A stretch of 64,000 nucleotides of DNA, from assembly GCA_965223405.1 (NCBI GenBank), contig CBDCWO010000006.1, forward strand, positions 3,782,001 to 3,846,000, given 5' to 3'. Position numbers and translations under genes: made by a program. The number at the start of each line of letters is the position of its first letter. Positions within the stretch are counted from its first letter, which is position 1. Below, piece by piece: positions 44,767-53,154 of the stretch. The notes beneath the pieces are model-generated. The model searched no databases, had not been told where the DNA came from, and saw only the letters and a program-made list of their open reading frames with translations. Origin of the DNA: CBDCWO01 sp965223405. GTDB taxonomy: Bacteria; Bacteroidota; Bacteroidia; Chitinophagales; Saprospiraceae.

Positions 44767-44914
44767 TTTGTAATTCAATTAAAAGTCAAATTGGTAATAT
44801 TGATATATTGGTGAACTCTGTAATAATGTTTTATAAGGTTCAAAAAAATTGTATTCCAATTTATACAGAATGAATAAATGGATAGGTTCGTCGAACGTTT
44901 GACACACTATTGAC

Positions 44915-44922
44915 TATTTTTG
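44915..44922 (+). promoter_or_regulatory. Probable -7 box of the sensor kinase gene
   Basis: TATTTTTG matches TAnnTTTG and lies 31 bases before the ATG at 44954. No TTG at the right distance was found; TTTGACA occurs a little too close at 44898-44904. Confidence 0.45.
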
Positions 44923-44953
44923 GGATCTATTGAGTTGATTCGAACCCATATAT

Positions 44954-47905
44954 ATGATCCGATTTACCTTCAAAATGACTTTGATTTATTTTCTAATAAT
45001 AAACCATTTATCTTCTCAGAATTCACAAGTTTATTTTCGCAATTTTAGCACAAATGAAGGACTTCCAAGCCCGGAAATTTATTGTGCATTTCAAGATAGC
45101 AAAGGATTTATATGGTTTGGTACAGATAATGGCGTAAGTCGATTTGATGGATACCAATTCCAAAATTATGGTCCGAGTGAAGGCCTTTTACAAAGTGTGG
45201 TTTTTGACATTGTTGAAGATAAATATGGCAAAATCTGGTTTGGAACTATGACCAATGACATATTCATATTTGATGATGGTCTTATAATCCCATATAAATA
45301 CCAACACGAAATTAACAAGTACAAAAGTATCGGTAGTGAAGGATCACAAATTATAGTTGATTCGAATATGAATCTATATTTAGTGATGAGAAATGTAGGT
45401 TTTCTTAAAGTTGATTCCTTGGCAAAATCCCAATTATTTCAAAGCCAAAAATTAAATTCACTTATTGTGCTACATAAAGAAAAGAAAACGATCTACACTC
45501 ACAAAAGATCTGCAGGTTCACATTTAAAACAACCGGTTCATCTAGAATATATTGAAGAAAATTCAACCCAATCTATAATAATAGATACCATTCAAAATAC
45601 TAATAGGAATTGGATAGTTTATTCTGCTTATAAAATACCAAATGGACCCTTGCTTATCACAGGGAATGAAAGTATCATTATAACAAATAAAAATATGACT
45701 TTTTTTAAATACAAATTCCCGGCGAATGGTGCATGTATAATACAAGACCGCAAATTCAATATTTGGATTGGGATGCGTAATGAATTAGGAATTCGTAAGT
45801 ACAAAGGTGTTGATGACCTTGTAAATGACAATTATCATTCATATTTAGAAGATCTATCAATAAACTCAGTTACGATGGATAATTTTGGAGGTATTTGGGT
45901 GACAACACAGCAGAATGGAATCTATTATGCACCTGACTTAAATACAGAAATTTATAATGAAGCTTTTGGATTCCCATCAAACTTTGTCAGTGCTGTTTCT
46001 TTTAAAAACGAGAATCAAATTTATGTTGGATTTTCAAATGGTTCGATTTTATTTACTGATATATTAAACAGCAGAAATGACATTTTAAATAGACCAAAAA
46101 AAAACAGCACAAACTTCATATACGATCTCCATTACGATAAGCTATCCAAAATTCTCTGGTCTGATAAATACTTTTATGATGGATCCGAATGGTCAGGGGT
46201 TTTATTCTACAATAAAAAAGCAGTAGAAGTAAATAACAAAAAATACTTCCAGAACAAAAATAATGAATATTTATGGACAATAGGCCGCCATATATACAAA
46301 GTACAAAGAGTGAACCCTGTTATTGAAGACGACCTAATACGCTTATATGAAAGCCCTAAGCGTACATTCACCATTTTAGAAGATCATGAAGATCGCATCT
46401 GGATCGGAAATATTGATGGTTTGTATGAAGCAAGAAATGATACTTTACTCCCTCCACGGGTAGTACATTCAAGTCTAAAAGCAAGAATTGAAGATCTTGA
46501 TATTCTTCCGTCCGGTGAACTGGTTATCGGTACGAAAGGAGGCGGTATTCTTATTTGGGACCAAAACAAAGATATTGTTATTACAACTACTTCGGATAAT
46601 GGTCTTGTCTCAGATATGATCGAAGATGTTCATGTTGATGAGCATGGTGTTATCTGGGTCGCAACTCTCAGTGGTTGCAGTAAAATTGTTTATGACACTA
46701 TTTCTAAATCGGTCTCAGTACGTAGTTTTAGTATCAACAATGGTCTGCCATCCAATGAGGTGTACCAAATTAAATCAAACGACGGACAGGTATGGATGTG
46801 TACAGCCGGAGGTTTGGTCAAATGGAAAGATCCACCGGTCAATTCGCATTCCAAAGCTCCCATACTCAAGGATGTATTGGTCAATGGATTTGCTAACAAT
46901 CAAAGGAATTCTTATGCTTATTATGACAATAATCTGGAATTCGAATTTCTTTCTATAAACTTTCGGCAGAATGGGAAGATTCCATATCGCTACAAGATAC
47001 AATCCAATGATGATTGGTCGCATACACAAAATCTGTCGGTTAACTATCCCAAACTACCTCCGGGATACTATCAGTTCGAAGTTCAATCACAAAATGAAGA
47101 TAAAAAATGGAGCGAAAGCACTAAACATCCATTTCAAATTTTAAAACCCTGGTGGAATCAAATTTGGTTTTTATTTGTTGTAGGCTGTATTCTGATCGCA
47201 ATTGCCTTTATACTTTATAAGCGTCAGCTTCAAAGGATTAATTCAAAAAATGAAATAGAGAAAGAGATCAATAAGTTAAAACAGTCTGCTCTACTTGCTC
47301 AAATGAATCCGCATTTTATTTTTAATTGTCTGAATTCTGTACAAAGTTTTATCAATAACCAAGAATCCAAGTTGGCAAATCTCTATTTGGTCAGTTTTGC
47401 TCGATTGGTGAGAGGTTGTCTGATGGCTTCGAATAAGGAAAAAATCAGCCTATCAGATGAAATTCAAATTCTACAAGATTATTTGGAACTTGAAAAAATG
47501 AGGTTCAGTAACCGGTTTTCATACGGGTTTGATATAGACCCATCCCTGGATACCGATGCGGTCAGGGTACCACCTATGATTACTCAGCCTTTTGTAGAGA
47601 ATTCGATACATCATGGATTCAACTCTATGCAAGAAGAAGGACAAATTAAAGTTGATATTCGGCCCGAAGGAGAATTGCTCCTAATTACTATTGTGGATAA
47701 TGGTGTTGGATTCAATGCATTCAAGCTAAATGAGAGTTTAAAACATACTGGATTACATAAGTCACTGGGTATAAAAATTATGCAAAGACGATTGCAATTA
47801 TTAGATTTGAATACAAAAGAGAATGCACTTTCAATACAGGAGTTAATAAGTGATGTAGGAAAAGTCCTGGGTACAAAAGTGGAGATTCGATTGAAAATGA
47901 CTTAG
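44954..47905 (+). CDS. LytS-type sensor histidine kinase with two-component propeller
   Basis: A 983-residue membrane sensor. After a signal peptide the periplasmic part carries repeated two-component-regulator propeller motifs (DSKGFIWFGTDNGVSRFDG, EDKYGKIWFGT, DHEDRIWIGNIDGLYEA), then a Y_Y_Y domain (YKIQSNDDWSHTQN) and one membrane segment (about residues 735-757). The cytoplasmic kinase domain is of the LytS/YehU type: ALLAQMNPHFIFNCLNSVQS with the phospho-accepting His near 787, and an ATPase part with PFVENSIHHGF and DNGVGFN. It lacks the fused AraC regulator of hybrid systems and signals through the LytTR regulator 92 bases downstream. It is divergent from the surface-protein/RHS gene group. 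Confidence 0.9.
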   Translation: MIRFTFKMTLIYFLIINHLSSQNSQVYFRNFSTNEGLPSPEIYCAFQDSKGFIWFGTDNGVSRFDGYQFQNYGPSEGLLQSVVFDIVEDKYGKIWFGTMTNDIFIFDDGLIIPYKYQHEINKYKSIGSEGSQIIVDSNMNLYLVMRNVGFLKVDSLAKSQLFQSQKLNSLIVLHKEKKTIYTHKRSAGSHLKQPVHLEYIEENSTQSIIIDTIQNTNRNWIVYSAYKIPNGPLLITGNESIIITNKNMTFFKYKFPANGACIIQDRKFNIWIGMRNELGIRKYKGVDDLVNDNYHSYLEDLSINSVTMDNFGGIWVTTQQNGIYYAPDLNTEIYNEAFGFPSNFVSAVSFKNENQIYVGFSNGSILFTDILNSRNDILNRPKKNSTNFIYDLHYDKLSKILWSDKYFYDGSEWSGVLFYNKKAVEVNNKKYFQNKNNEYLWTIGRHIYKVQRVNPVIEDDLIRLYESPKRTFTILEDHEDRIWIGNIDGLYEARNDTLLPPRVVHSSLKARIEDLDILPSGELVIGTKGGGILIWDQNKDIVITTTSDNGLVSDMIEDVHVDEHGVIWVATLSGCSKIVYDTISKSVSVRSFSINNGLPSNEVYQIKSNDGQVWMCTAGGLVKWKDPPVNSHSKAPILKDVLVNGFANNQRNSYAYYDNNLEFEFLSINFRQNGKIPYRYKIQSNDDWSHTQNLSVNYPKLPPGYYQFEVQSQNEDKKWSESTKHPFQILKPWWNQIWFLFVVGCILIAIAFILYKRQLQRINSKNEIEKEINKLKQSALLAQMNPHFIFNCLNSVQSFINNQESKLANLYLVSFARLVRGCLMASNKEKISLSDEIQILQDYLELEKMRFSNRFSYGFDIDPSLDTDAVRVPPMITQPFVENSIHHGFNSMQEEGQIKVDIRPEGELLLITIVDNGVGFNAFKLNESLKHTGLHKSLGIKIMQRRLQLLDLNTKENALSIQELISDVGKVLGTKVEIRLKMT

Positions 47906-47997
47906 AATGGTATTACGAGACAAAAAGATATCCACATTAATTAGACCCAATTCTCTAATTGATCTAACATTATAAAACAACAAATTGGCGGCCTACT

Positions 47998-48732
47998 ATG
48001 CAAGTTCTGATTATCGACGATGAGGTAAATGCCCGGGAAAATCTTAAGGCGATGCTGCGAAACCTGCATATTTTTGAGTTTTCGGAAGCAGATGGTGTTC
48101 GATCAGGATGTCAAAAAATCAAAAGTATAAATCCGGATTTGGTATTTTTAGATGTTCGAATGCAAGATGGAACCGGCTTTGATCTAATGGATCATTTTCC
48201 CAAGCCGAGATTTAAGGTGGTTTTTGTAACGGCCTATGATCAATTTGCTTTAAAAGCTTTCCGTTATCATGCTATTGATTATTTATTGAAACCGATTCAT
48301 CCTGATGAATTAGCACAGGCCTTGAGTAAGGCAAAAAATAGACCTGCCATAGATGAGCACCAGATTTTAGCCCTATTGAATGCTGTAAAAAATTACTCTT
48401 TGGACCGCCTGGTTTTATCTACTCAAGAAGGCATCCATATGGTGAAACTGGACGACATTATCCATTTACAAGGTTATAAAAACTATACTACTTTTTTTCT
48501 TGATCAACGCGCTTCAATAACCGTATCCCGGACTCTGGGGGATTTTGAAGATATTCTTCCGGAAGAGAATTTCTTTCGGTCGCATCAGTCCCATATTATC
48601 AATATCAGTTATGTGAATCAATTCCGAAAAGTGGATGGTGGATCGATTTTGATGGACAACGGCACACATATTCCAATTTCTCGCCGACGAAGGGAATTGT
48701 TTATTCAAAAGATACAAGAGCGAGCGGTGTAA
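47998..48732 (+). CDS. LytTR family response regulator
   Basis: A 244-residue two-component regulator. The receiver domain has the acidic pair IIDDE, the phosphorylation site Asp 52 in VFLDVRM, the Thr in FVTAYD and the Lys in LLKPIHP. The C-terminal 100 residues form a LytTR DNA-binding domain (GIHMVKLDDIIHLQGYKNYT, then FRSHQSHIINISYVNQF). It is the natural partner of the LytS-type kinase just upstream. Target genes are unknown; the divergent surface-protein genes are candidates by position. Confidence 0.93.
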   Translation: MQVLIIDDEVNARENLKAMLRNLHIFEFSEADGVRSGCQKIKSINPDLVFLDVRMQDGTGFDLMDHFPKPRFKVVFVTAYDQFALKAFRYHAIDYLLKPIHPDELAQALSKAKNRPAIDEHQILALLNAVKNYSLDRLVLSTQEGIHMVKLDDIIHLQGYKNYTTFFLDQRASITVSRTLGDFEDILPEENFFRSHQSHIINISYVNQFRKVDGGSILMDNGTHIPISRRRRELFIQKIQERAV

Positions 48733-48769
48733 CCCACACGCGGCATTTTCAATTAATTACTTCACGTAT

Positions 48770-49531
48770 CTATTTACTTGTACACCATTGTTCAAATAGA
48801 GTTTGTGCTTCGGGGAGTTTGAGGGAAATGGCCGTCTGCAGGTCGGCACAGGCCCCGTCTGTATTTCCCAGACCTTGCTTACTACGGGCTCGCTGATAAA
48901 GTGCCTGGGGTTTGTATTGATCCTTTTCAATAAGATAGTCGTATTGTTGAATGGCTAAGGCATAATCTGCGGAATTAAAATACATTTGTCCTAGTGAGTA
49001 ATACAGATATGAATTTTCAGGCTCCAATTGTCTGGATTTGTTGAAATCGGCTATAGCCTCATTGACTCTCCCAGCATTTAAGTACAAATTACCACGTGCT
49101 ACATAAGCTGGGGCGTAATCCGGTACGGAGCTCACAAAATTATTTACATATTCCGAAAGATTGTTGCCGGTATATTTCTGGTAAAGAATAGCAACATTTT
49201 TATGATCCGAAGATTCCTGGCGGAATAATTCGACCCATTGAGTAGATCTGCGAAAAAAGAAATTTTGACTGACATTATTTCCCAACCGGTTGGCATAGTG
49301 TGTTTCCCATATCGCCACTGATCCGGGTGGGGCCTGTTCCAGACTATCCTGGAACATCCTACGCAAAAATCGACTGTCATCATACGGATTTAAATCGTTA
49401 GCCCAAAAAAACCAGGTGGCAGCACAATAAGTACGGAATTGGTTTAAATTGCTTTCTTTATAGATTTTTGCCACTTTATTCAAAGCTCTTCTTTCCGGAT
49501 TCATATTGGCATCAGGAGGTTCCGAAATCAA
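48770..49531 (-). CDS. TPR-containing C-terminal part of a frameshifted membrane protein
   Basis: A 253-residue open frame without signal peptide. The first half (FWANDLNPYDDSRFLRRMF, PPGSVAIWETHYANRLGNNV) resembles the periplasmic C-terminal region of polytopic glycosyltransferase-like proteins. The second half has three TPR units (APAYVARGNLYLNAGRVNEA, YYSLGQMYFNSADYALAIQQ and YQRARSKQGLGNTDGACADL). Its start overlaps the end of the membrane-protein gene by 20 bases in another frame, and together they read as one protein of about 670 residues. A frameshift near 49515-49530 is the likely cause, natural or a sequencing error. Confidence 0.6.
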   Translation of the reverse strand: MISEPPDANMNPERRALNKVAKIYKESNLNQFRTYCAATWFFWANDLNPYDDSRFLRRMFQDSLEQAPPGSVAIWETHYANRLGNNVSQNFFFRRSTQWVELFRQESSDHKNVAILYQKYTGNNLSEYVNNFVSSVPDYAPAYVARGNLYLNAGRVNEAIADFNKSRQLEPENSYLYYSLGQMYFNSADYALAIQQYDYLIEKDQYKPQALYQRARSKQGLGNTDGACADLQTAISLKLPEAQTLFEQWCTSK

Positions 49532-50756
49532 TGTAGGCCATGGTAATTGCTGTAAGGACCAAAGTCAGGATGGTTACCCTAGTCAGACTTTTCTTTTTCT
49601 TGCCAAGTCTCCAGAAGAGAATCATTAATAATAAGACCATTCCGATAACCGGTAAATTGTAATAGTCGAATTCTTCGGTCTTTAGATGATGCAGTTTCAG
49701 CCTATTCCGAAAAAATAAAGCCGTTAATAACACACTAACGATTCCAGCCAATAAAGGAAAAAGAAACTTGGCCTTCTTCTTTTTGGTGATCAGGGGCATC
49801 CAATAATTAAAACCGTAAAGGGCTATGATAGCTGATAAGGGAGAAAGTGGGATCAGGTTGCGTAGAAAAGCGGCAGAATTTCCTACATTCAACTTCCAGG
49901 CAAAAAGGGTATACAGCATGAACATGACTAGAAATTGGCCATCGAGGAACAAGGTGACTTTGCGATTCAGAATTCGATCTACAAAACCACTGATCAGAAA
50001 GAAAAAAACCACCGGTCCGATCACATAAAAGTATCTGGCAAAATAAGTATTAAATGGGGCGTGTCCATAGCGGTTTTCTTCGTTTGTACCTCCAACAGTC
50101 GCATGAAAAAGCCAGAGCGGGTCCCCTTCACCAATTATTAATGCTCCAGCAATGTTTAGAAGCACAGTAAATAGGGCCAATACGGGGATATATTTCCATT
50201 GCCGGTGCCGGAGTAATGGAATCAACCAAAATACCAAAACCACAGCCAATTCTAGGCGAGCAAGTGGTAATATTGAACCCATAATGGCAAACCATAACCA
50301 TTGCTTGCGCAACATAAAAAGTAAGCTAAGGGAAAGAATACATACTGCCAGAGGTTCGGTCATGGCATCACGACCCACTCCGAAGAAATATGGTTGAAAT
50401 ATCAAAAAAGGTATTACCAGATAGACCTCAGAGAGCTTTAAGTGCTGTGCTGATCGATACAATGCCCAGGCAGAAATACAGGCTAAAAGTCCCATAATGA
50501 CCGGAATGGTAAACTTTCCCAATTGGGATGGCAAGGCGAACAATAGTACCCAAAGCGGACGATTCCATAATGAAACAAAATGGGAAGGGTCTTTAAGTGA
50601 ATTGACTGTATTAAAATACCTGCCGGCACAATCATCATCCCAGGTGGAATTGTTGAGAAAAGCCCATAGAAGAATGATGAAATAGGTTATACCAATGAGT
50701 AGAAAGAAAATCCGGTCCTCCTTAGATTGGATATACCGCTGGATATTTATTTTCAT
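49512..50756 (-). CDS. Polytopic glycosyltransferase-like membrane protein (N-terminal part)
   Basis: About 414 residues with ten or more membrane segments. The start chosen is MKINIQRYIQSKEDRIF at 50756. Before the second membrane segment is WDDDCAGRYFNTV, an acidic motif in the place where GT-C type glycosyltransferases and mannosyltransferases hold their catalytic Asp residues. RDAMTEPLAV and LPLARLELAVV are also typical of that fold. The reading frame ends abruptly (AYIDFGTS) and the expected soluble C-terminus is found in the next frame, as described for the TPR-containing part. It probably transfers a sugar from a lipid carrier in the inner membrane; the substrate is unknown. Confidence 0.65.
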   Translation of the reverse strand: MKINIQRYIQSKEDRIFFLLIGITYFIILLWAFLNNSTWDDDCAGRYFNTVNSLKDPSHFVSLWNRPLWVLLFALPSQLGKFTIPVIMGLLACISAWALYRSAQHLKLSEVYLVIPFLIFQPYFFGVGRDAMTEPLAVCILSLSLLFMLRKQWLWFAIMGSILPLARLELAVVLVFWLIPLLRHRQWKYIPVLALFTVLLNIAGALIIGEGDPLWLFHATVGGTNEENRYGHAPFNTYFARYFYVIGPVVFFFLISGFVDRILNRKVTLFLDGQFLVMFMLYTLFAWKLNVGNSAAFLRNLIPLSPLSAIIALYGFNYWMPLITKKKKAKFLFPLLAGIVSVLLTALFFRNRLKLHHLKTEEFDYYNLPVIGMVLLLMILFWRLGKKKKSLTRVTILTLVLTAITMAYIDFGTS

Positions 50757-50801
50757 TCCCAAGTCGTATAAATCGTTTTGCTGGAAAATAGATTGTAACA
50801 A

Positions 50802-51322
50802 TTAGCACCGCTCTAAATATATTAGATTTTTATATATTTGTTGGTAATTTTGGTTTATTTTAAGAGTCCGAATCCAGGAATATGGCATGAGGTGATTGAA
50901 AAGCAGGTGATAGAATGAATTGTATGGGGCTAGTTGTGTAAGACAGGCTGTTACAAGTTGGCATACAGGCTTTTTCGAACCTTGCTTACCGAAAGGCAGG
51001 ATGTATAGTTCCAGGAGTTTCTGGATGCCATAAGGGTAAATTATTCTGATACATTTTTGTTTCTAACATCCTTCGGATAAATAAAGAGTTTTAAGATTCA
51101 ATAGCATGTAAATTAATATTTTGTTTTATATCATTTCAATAATTAATAAAAGATGCTCAGGATCTACTTTTGTGATATCGAATTTTTGATATTTTGAACC
51201 TGTTTTAATAAGAAAATTTTACTAAACATAGGTTAAGGAACAAATAAATTCATTTAAGTCTGAGAAGTTAAATAGATCATATTAAACAAGGTTTCTTAAT
51301 CCACATCCAAAATCTTAGAACC
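50802..51322. other. Intergenic region before the polysaccharide genes
   Basis: About 520 AT-rich bases without a recognisable gene or RNA. The right part leads into a decayed methyltransferase. Confidence 0.35.
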
Positions 51323-52037
51323 TTGATTCCGCAGACTGTGACAGAAAGAATACCCCAAGAGTTATTTGTTGATCAACACTATCGCGGACGACCGGCTAAT
51401 ATTGATAATTTAATTGTGGGAAGTTGTGTAAATATAGTTAGAAAATTTTCGAGATTTATTGACAATAAATTAAGTCTTATTAATGTTGGGAGCGATAACG
51501 GAGTTTCTCTTTTACCTTTGGCTCCTCTTTTTAGGGATTGTTTAGGAATTGAGACCCCAACAGCATGATCAAGGTGCCAAATATTGAAGATCTGGAAATG
51601 GATAAAAGATTTGATTGAATGATTTGTTTTGAAGTATTAGAACATTTGAAAAAAGGAAGTAATGTGCCGGCTTTATACGAGTTACTTGGATATGGATCAA
51701 TAGCTGCAATTACAGTTCCCAATAAATGGTTGATTCTTAGAAACTCATGGATCATATCTTCTTCCCTCATTTATTCCTTGGAACAGAGTGCCATTATTCT
51801 TGGTTGCCTTCTTCCATTCATGAAAAATTGGCTAGTATTCGAATATATACCAAAAAGAGAATCTTAAAGTTGATGAAAAAACATGGATTTGAAATATTAC
51901 AGGTAAGTTCTGTTCCTGCACCCTTAGATGTTTTAAAGGAAAGTTGGTTGAAACGATGGCTACAACAACACATTTCTAAAGGAGATACAACTTGTATTTC
52001 ATTTCTTTCATCCAGTATAATACTTTTGGTAAAGTAG
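51323..52037 (+). pseudogene. Decayed SAM-dependent methyltransferase
   Basis: Pieces of a class I methyltransferase appear in three frames: SLINVGSDNGVSLLPLAPLF (the SAM-binding motif) ending at 51568, then MICFEVLEHLKKGSNVPAL and AAITVPNKWLILR after an in-frame TGA, then HYSWLPSSIHEKLASIRIYT and KHGFEILQVSSVPAPLDVLK to a stop at 52037. The same order of motifs is intact in the gene at 63333 (ISFEVIEHLSDESGVQ, ITVPNKWWIFETHG, PVHERFANARIYT, YGFEILDCKYVMAPMDVL). The copy has at least one stop and two frameshifts and cannot be functional. Confidence 0.8.
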
Positions 52038-52088
52038 CTCGAATAGACATTGGTTCAAAAATGATGTATGGATAATTAATTTCTGGTA

Positions 52089-53144
52089 ATGAAGCCATCA
52101 AATGAAAAAATTCTAAGACTAGGATATTTGCTCAATGAAAAATTGAGAGCTCTGGATCTCGATTCATTGGAACTGACGCCTCAGGGAAAAGATTATTTCC
52201 AATTTATGTTACCAAAACTTGATTATGTTCAAGAATTGAATGTAACAATTTTAGAGGAGTTAATTAGTCAACAAACTAAAAATTTAGAGCATTTATGCAT
52301 ATTGGATCATGGTGGAGGAATTGGGTTATGGTCATTTTTACTTAAAGAATTAGGTATTGGTCAGGTTGTTTATCATGATATTTCGCAGATTTATCAATCA
52401 GATGTAAGGAAATTGGAAAAATCATTGGGGATAAAACTTGATTATTTTTGCCTTGGCGATTCCAATACACTTGTTGAATTTTGTAAATTCAATAATCTTG
52501 TTTTGGATGGCATGGGGAGTAGAAATGTCATTGAACATGTGCCGGATCTGGATATTCTCTTTCGAAATTTGAGCAAGATCGGATCAAAGGAGTTTGTAGG
52601 TGTTTTTTCCACTTCAGCGAATCTTCATAATCCAGTAGTTAAGTGGCAGCATATTAATATTCATAAATCATATGAAGTTAATGGACCGAATACACACAAG
52701 TCTGGCAAGGTATTACAAAAAGGATATAGTGGCAGAGCATTACGAACCAAAATTATATTGGATGCCGATTCCTCACTTTCGGCACACGATGTACATCGAA
52801 TTGCAATTAGAACCAGGGGGTTTACAAAAATTGATATTGAAAAGGCGGTAATAACATTTCATAAAACAGGTATTCTTCCAAAAAGTATAGACCACCCAAC
52901 AAATACCAGAAATCCTAATTCAGGATCATGGGTAGAACGATTGGTGCATATTAATACCTACAAAGAAATTACCTGGAAGAATGGATTTTCTCTTGTCCCA
53001 ATAAGCGGTTTTTATAATGAAAACCTAAAAAATCCAATTCAAAGGACATTTGCCAAAGTTTTTAATAGAATCATACCAATTTCAGGTAGACTAAAAGTAC
53101 ATTTGTCTCCATTTCTTATGTTTAGAATAACTCGAATCAAATAA
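52089..53144 (+). CDS. SAM-dependent methyltransferase-like protein
   Basis: A 351-residue protein with a class I SAM-binding motif (LCILDHGGGIGLWSFLLKEL), an acidic residue after the second strand (VVYHDIS) and a later motif DGMGSRNVIEHVPDLDILF comparable to the motif IV region of methyltransferases. The C-terminal half (KGYSGRALRTKIILDADSSL) is not recognised. It starts the plus-strand group with the YfhO-like and glycosyltransferase genes, 10 bases upstream of the former. A role in modifying a surface sugar is plausible but inferred. Confidence 0.65.
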   Translation: MKPSNEKILRLGYLLNEKLRALDLDSLELTPQGKDYFQFMLPKLDYVQELNVTILEELISQQTKNLEHLCILDHGGGIGLWSFLLKELGIGQVVYHDISQIYQSDVRKLEKSLGIKLDYFCLGDSNTLVEFCKFNNLVLDGMGSRNVIEHVPDLDILFRNLSKIGSKEFVGVFSTSANLHNPVVKWQHINIHKSYEVNGPNTHKSGKVLQKGYSGRALRTKIILDADSSLSAHDVHRIAIRTRGFTKIDIEKAVITFHKTGILPKSIDHPTNTRNPNSGSWVERLVHINTYKEITWKNGFSLVPISGFYNENLKNPIQRTFAKVFNRIIPISGRLKVHLSPFLMFRITRIK

Positions 53145-53154
53145 ATTATTTTCA

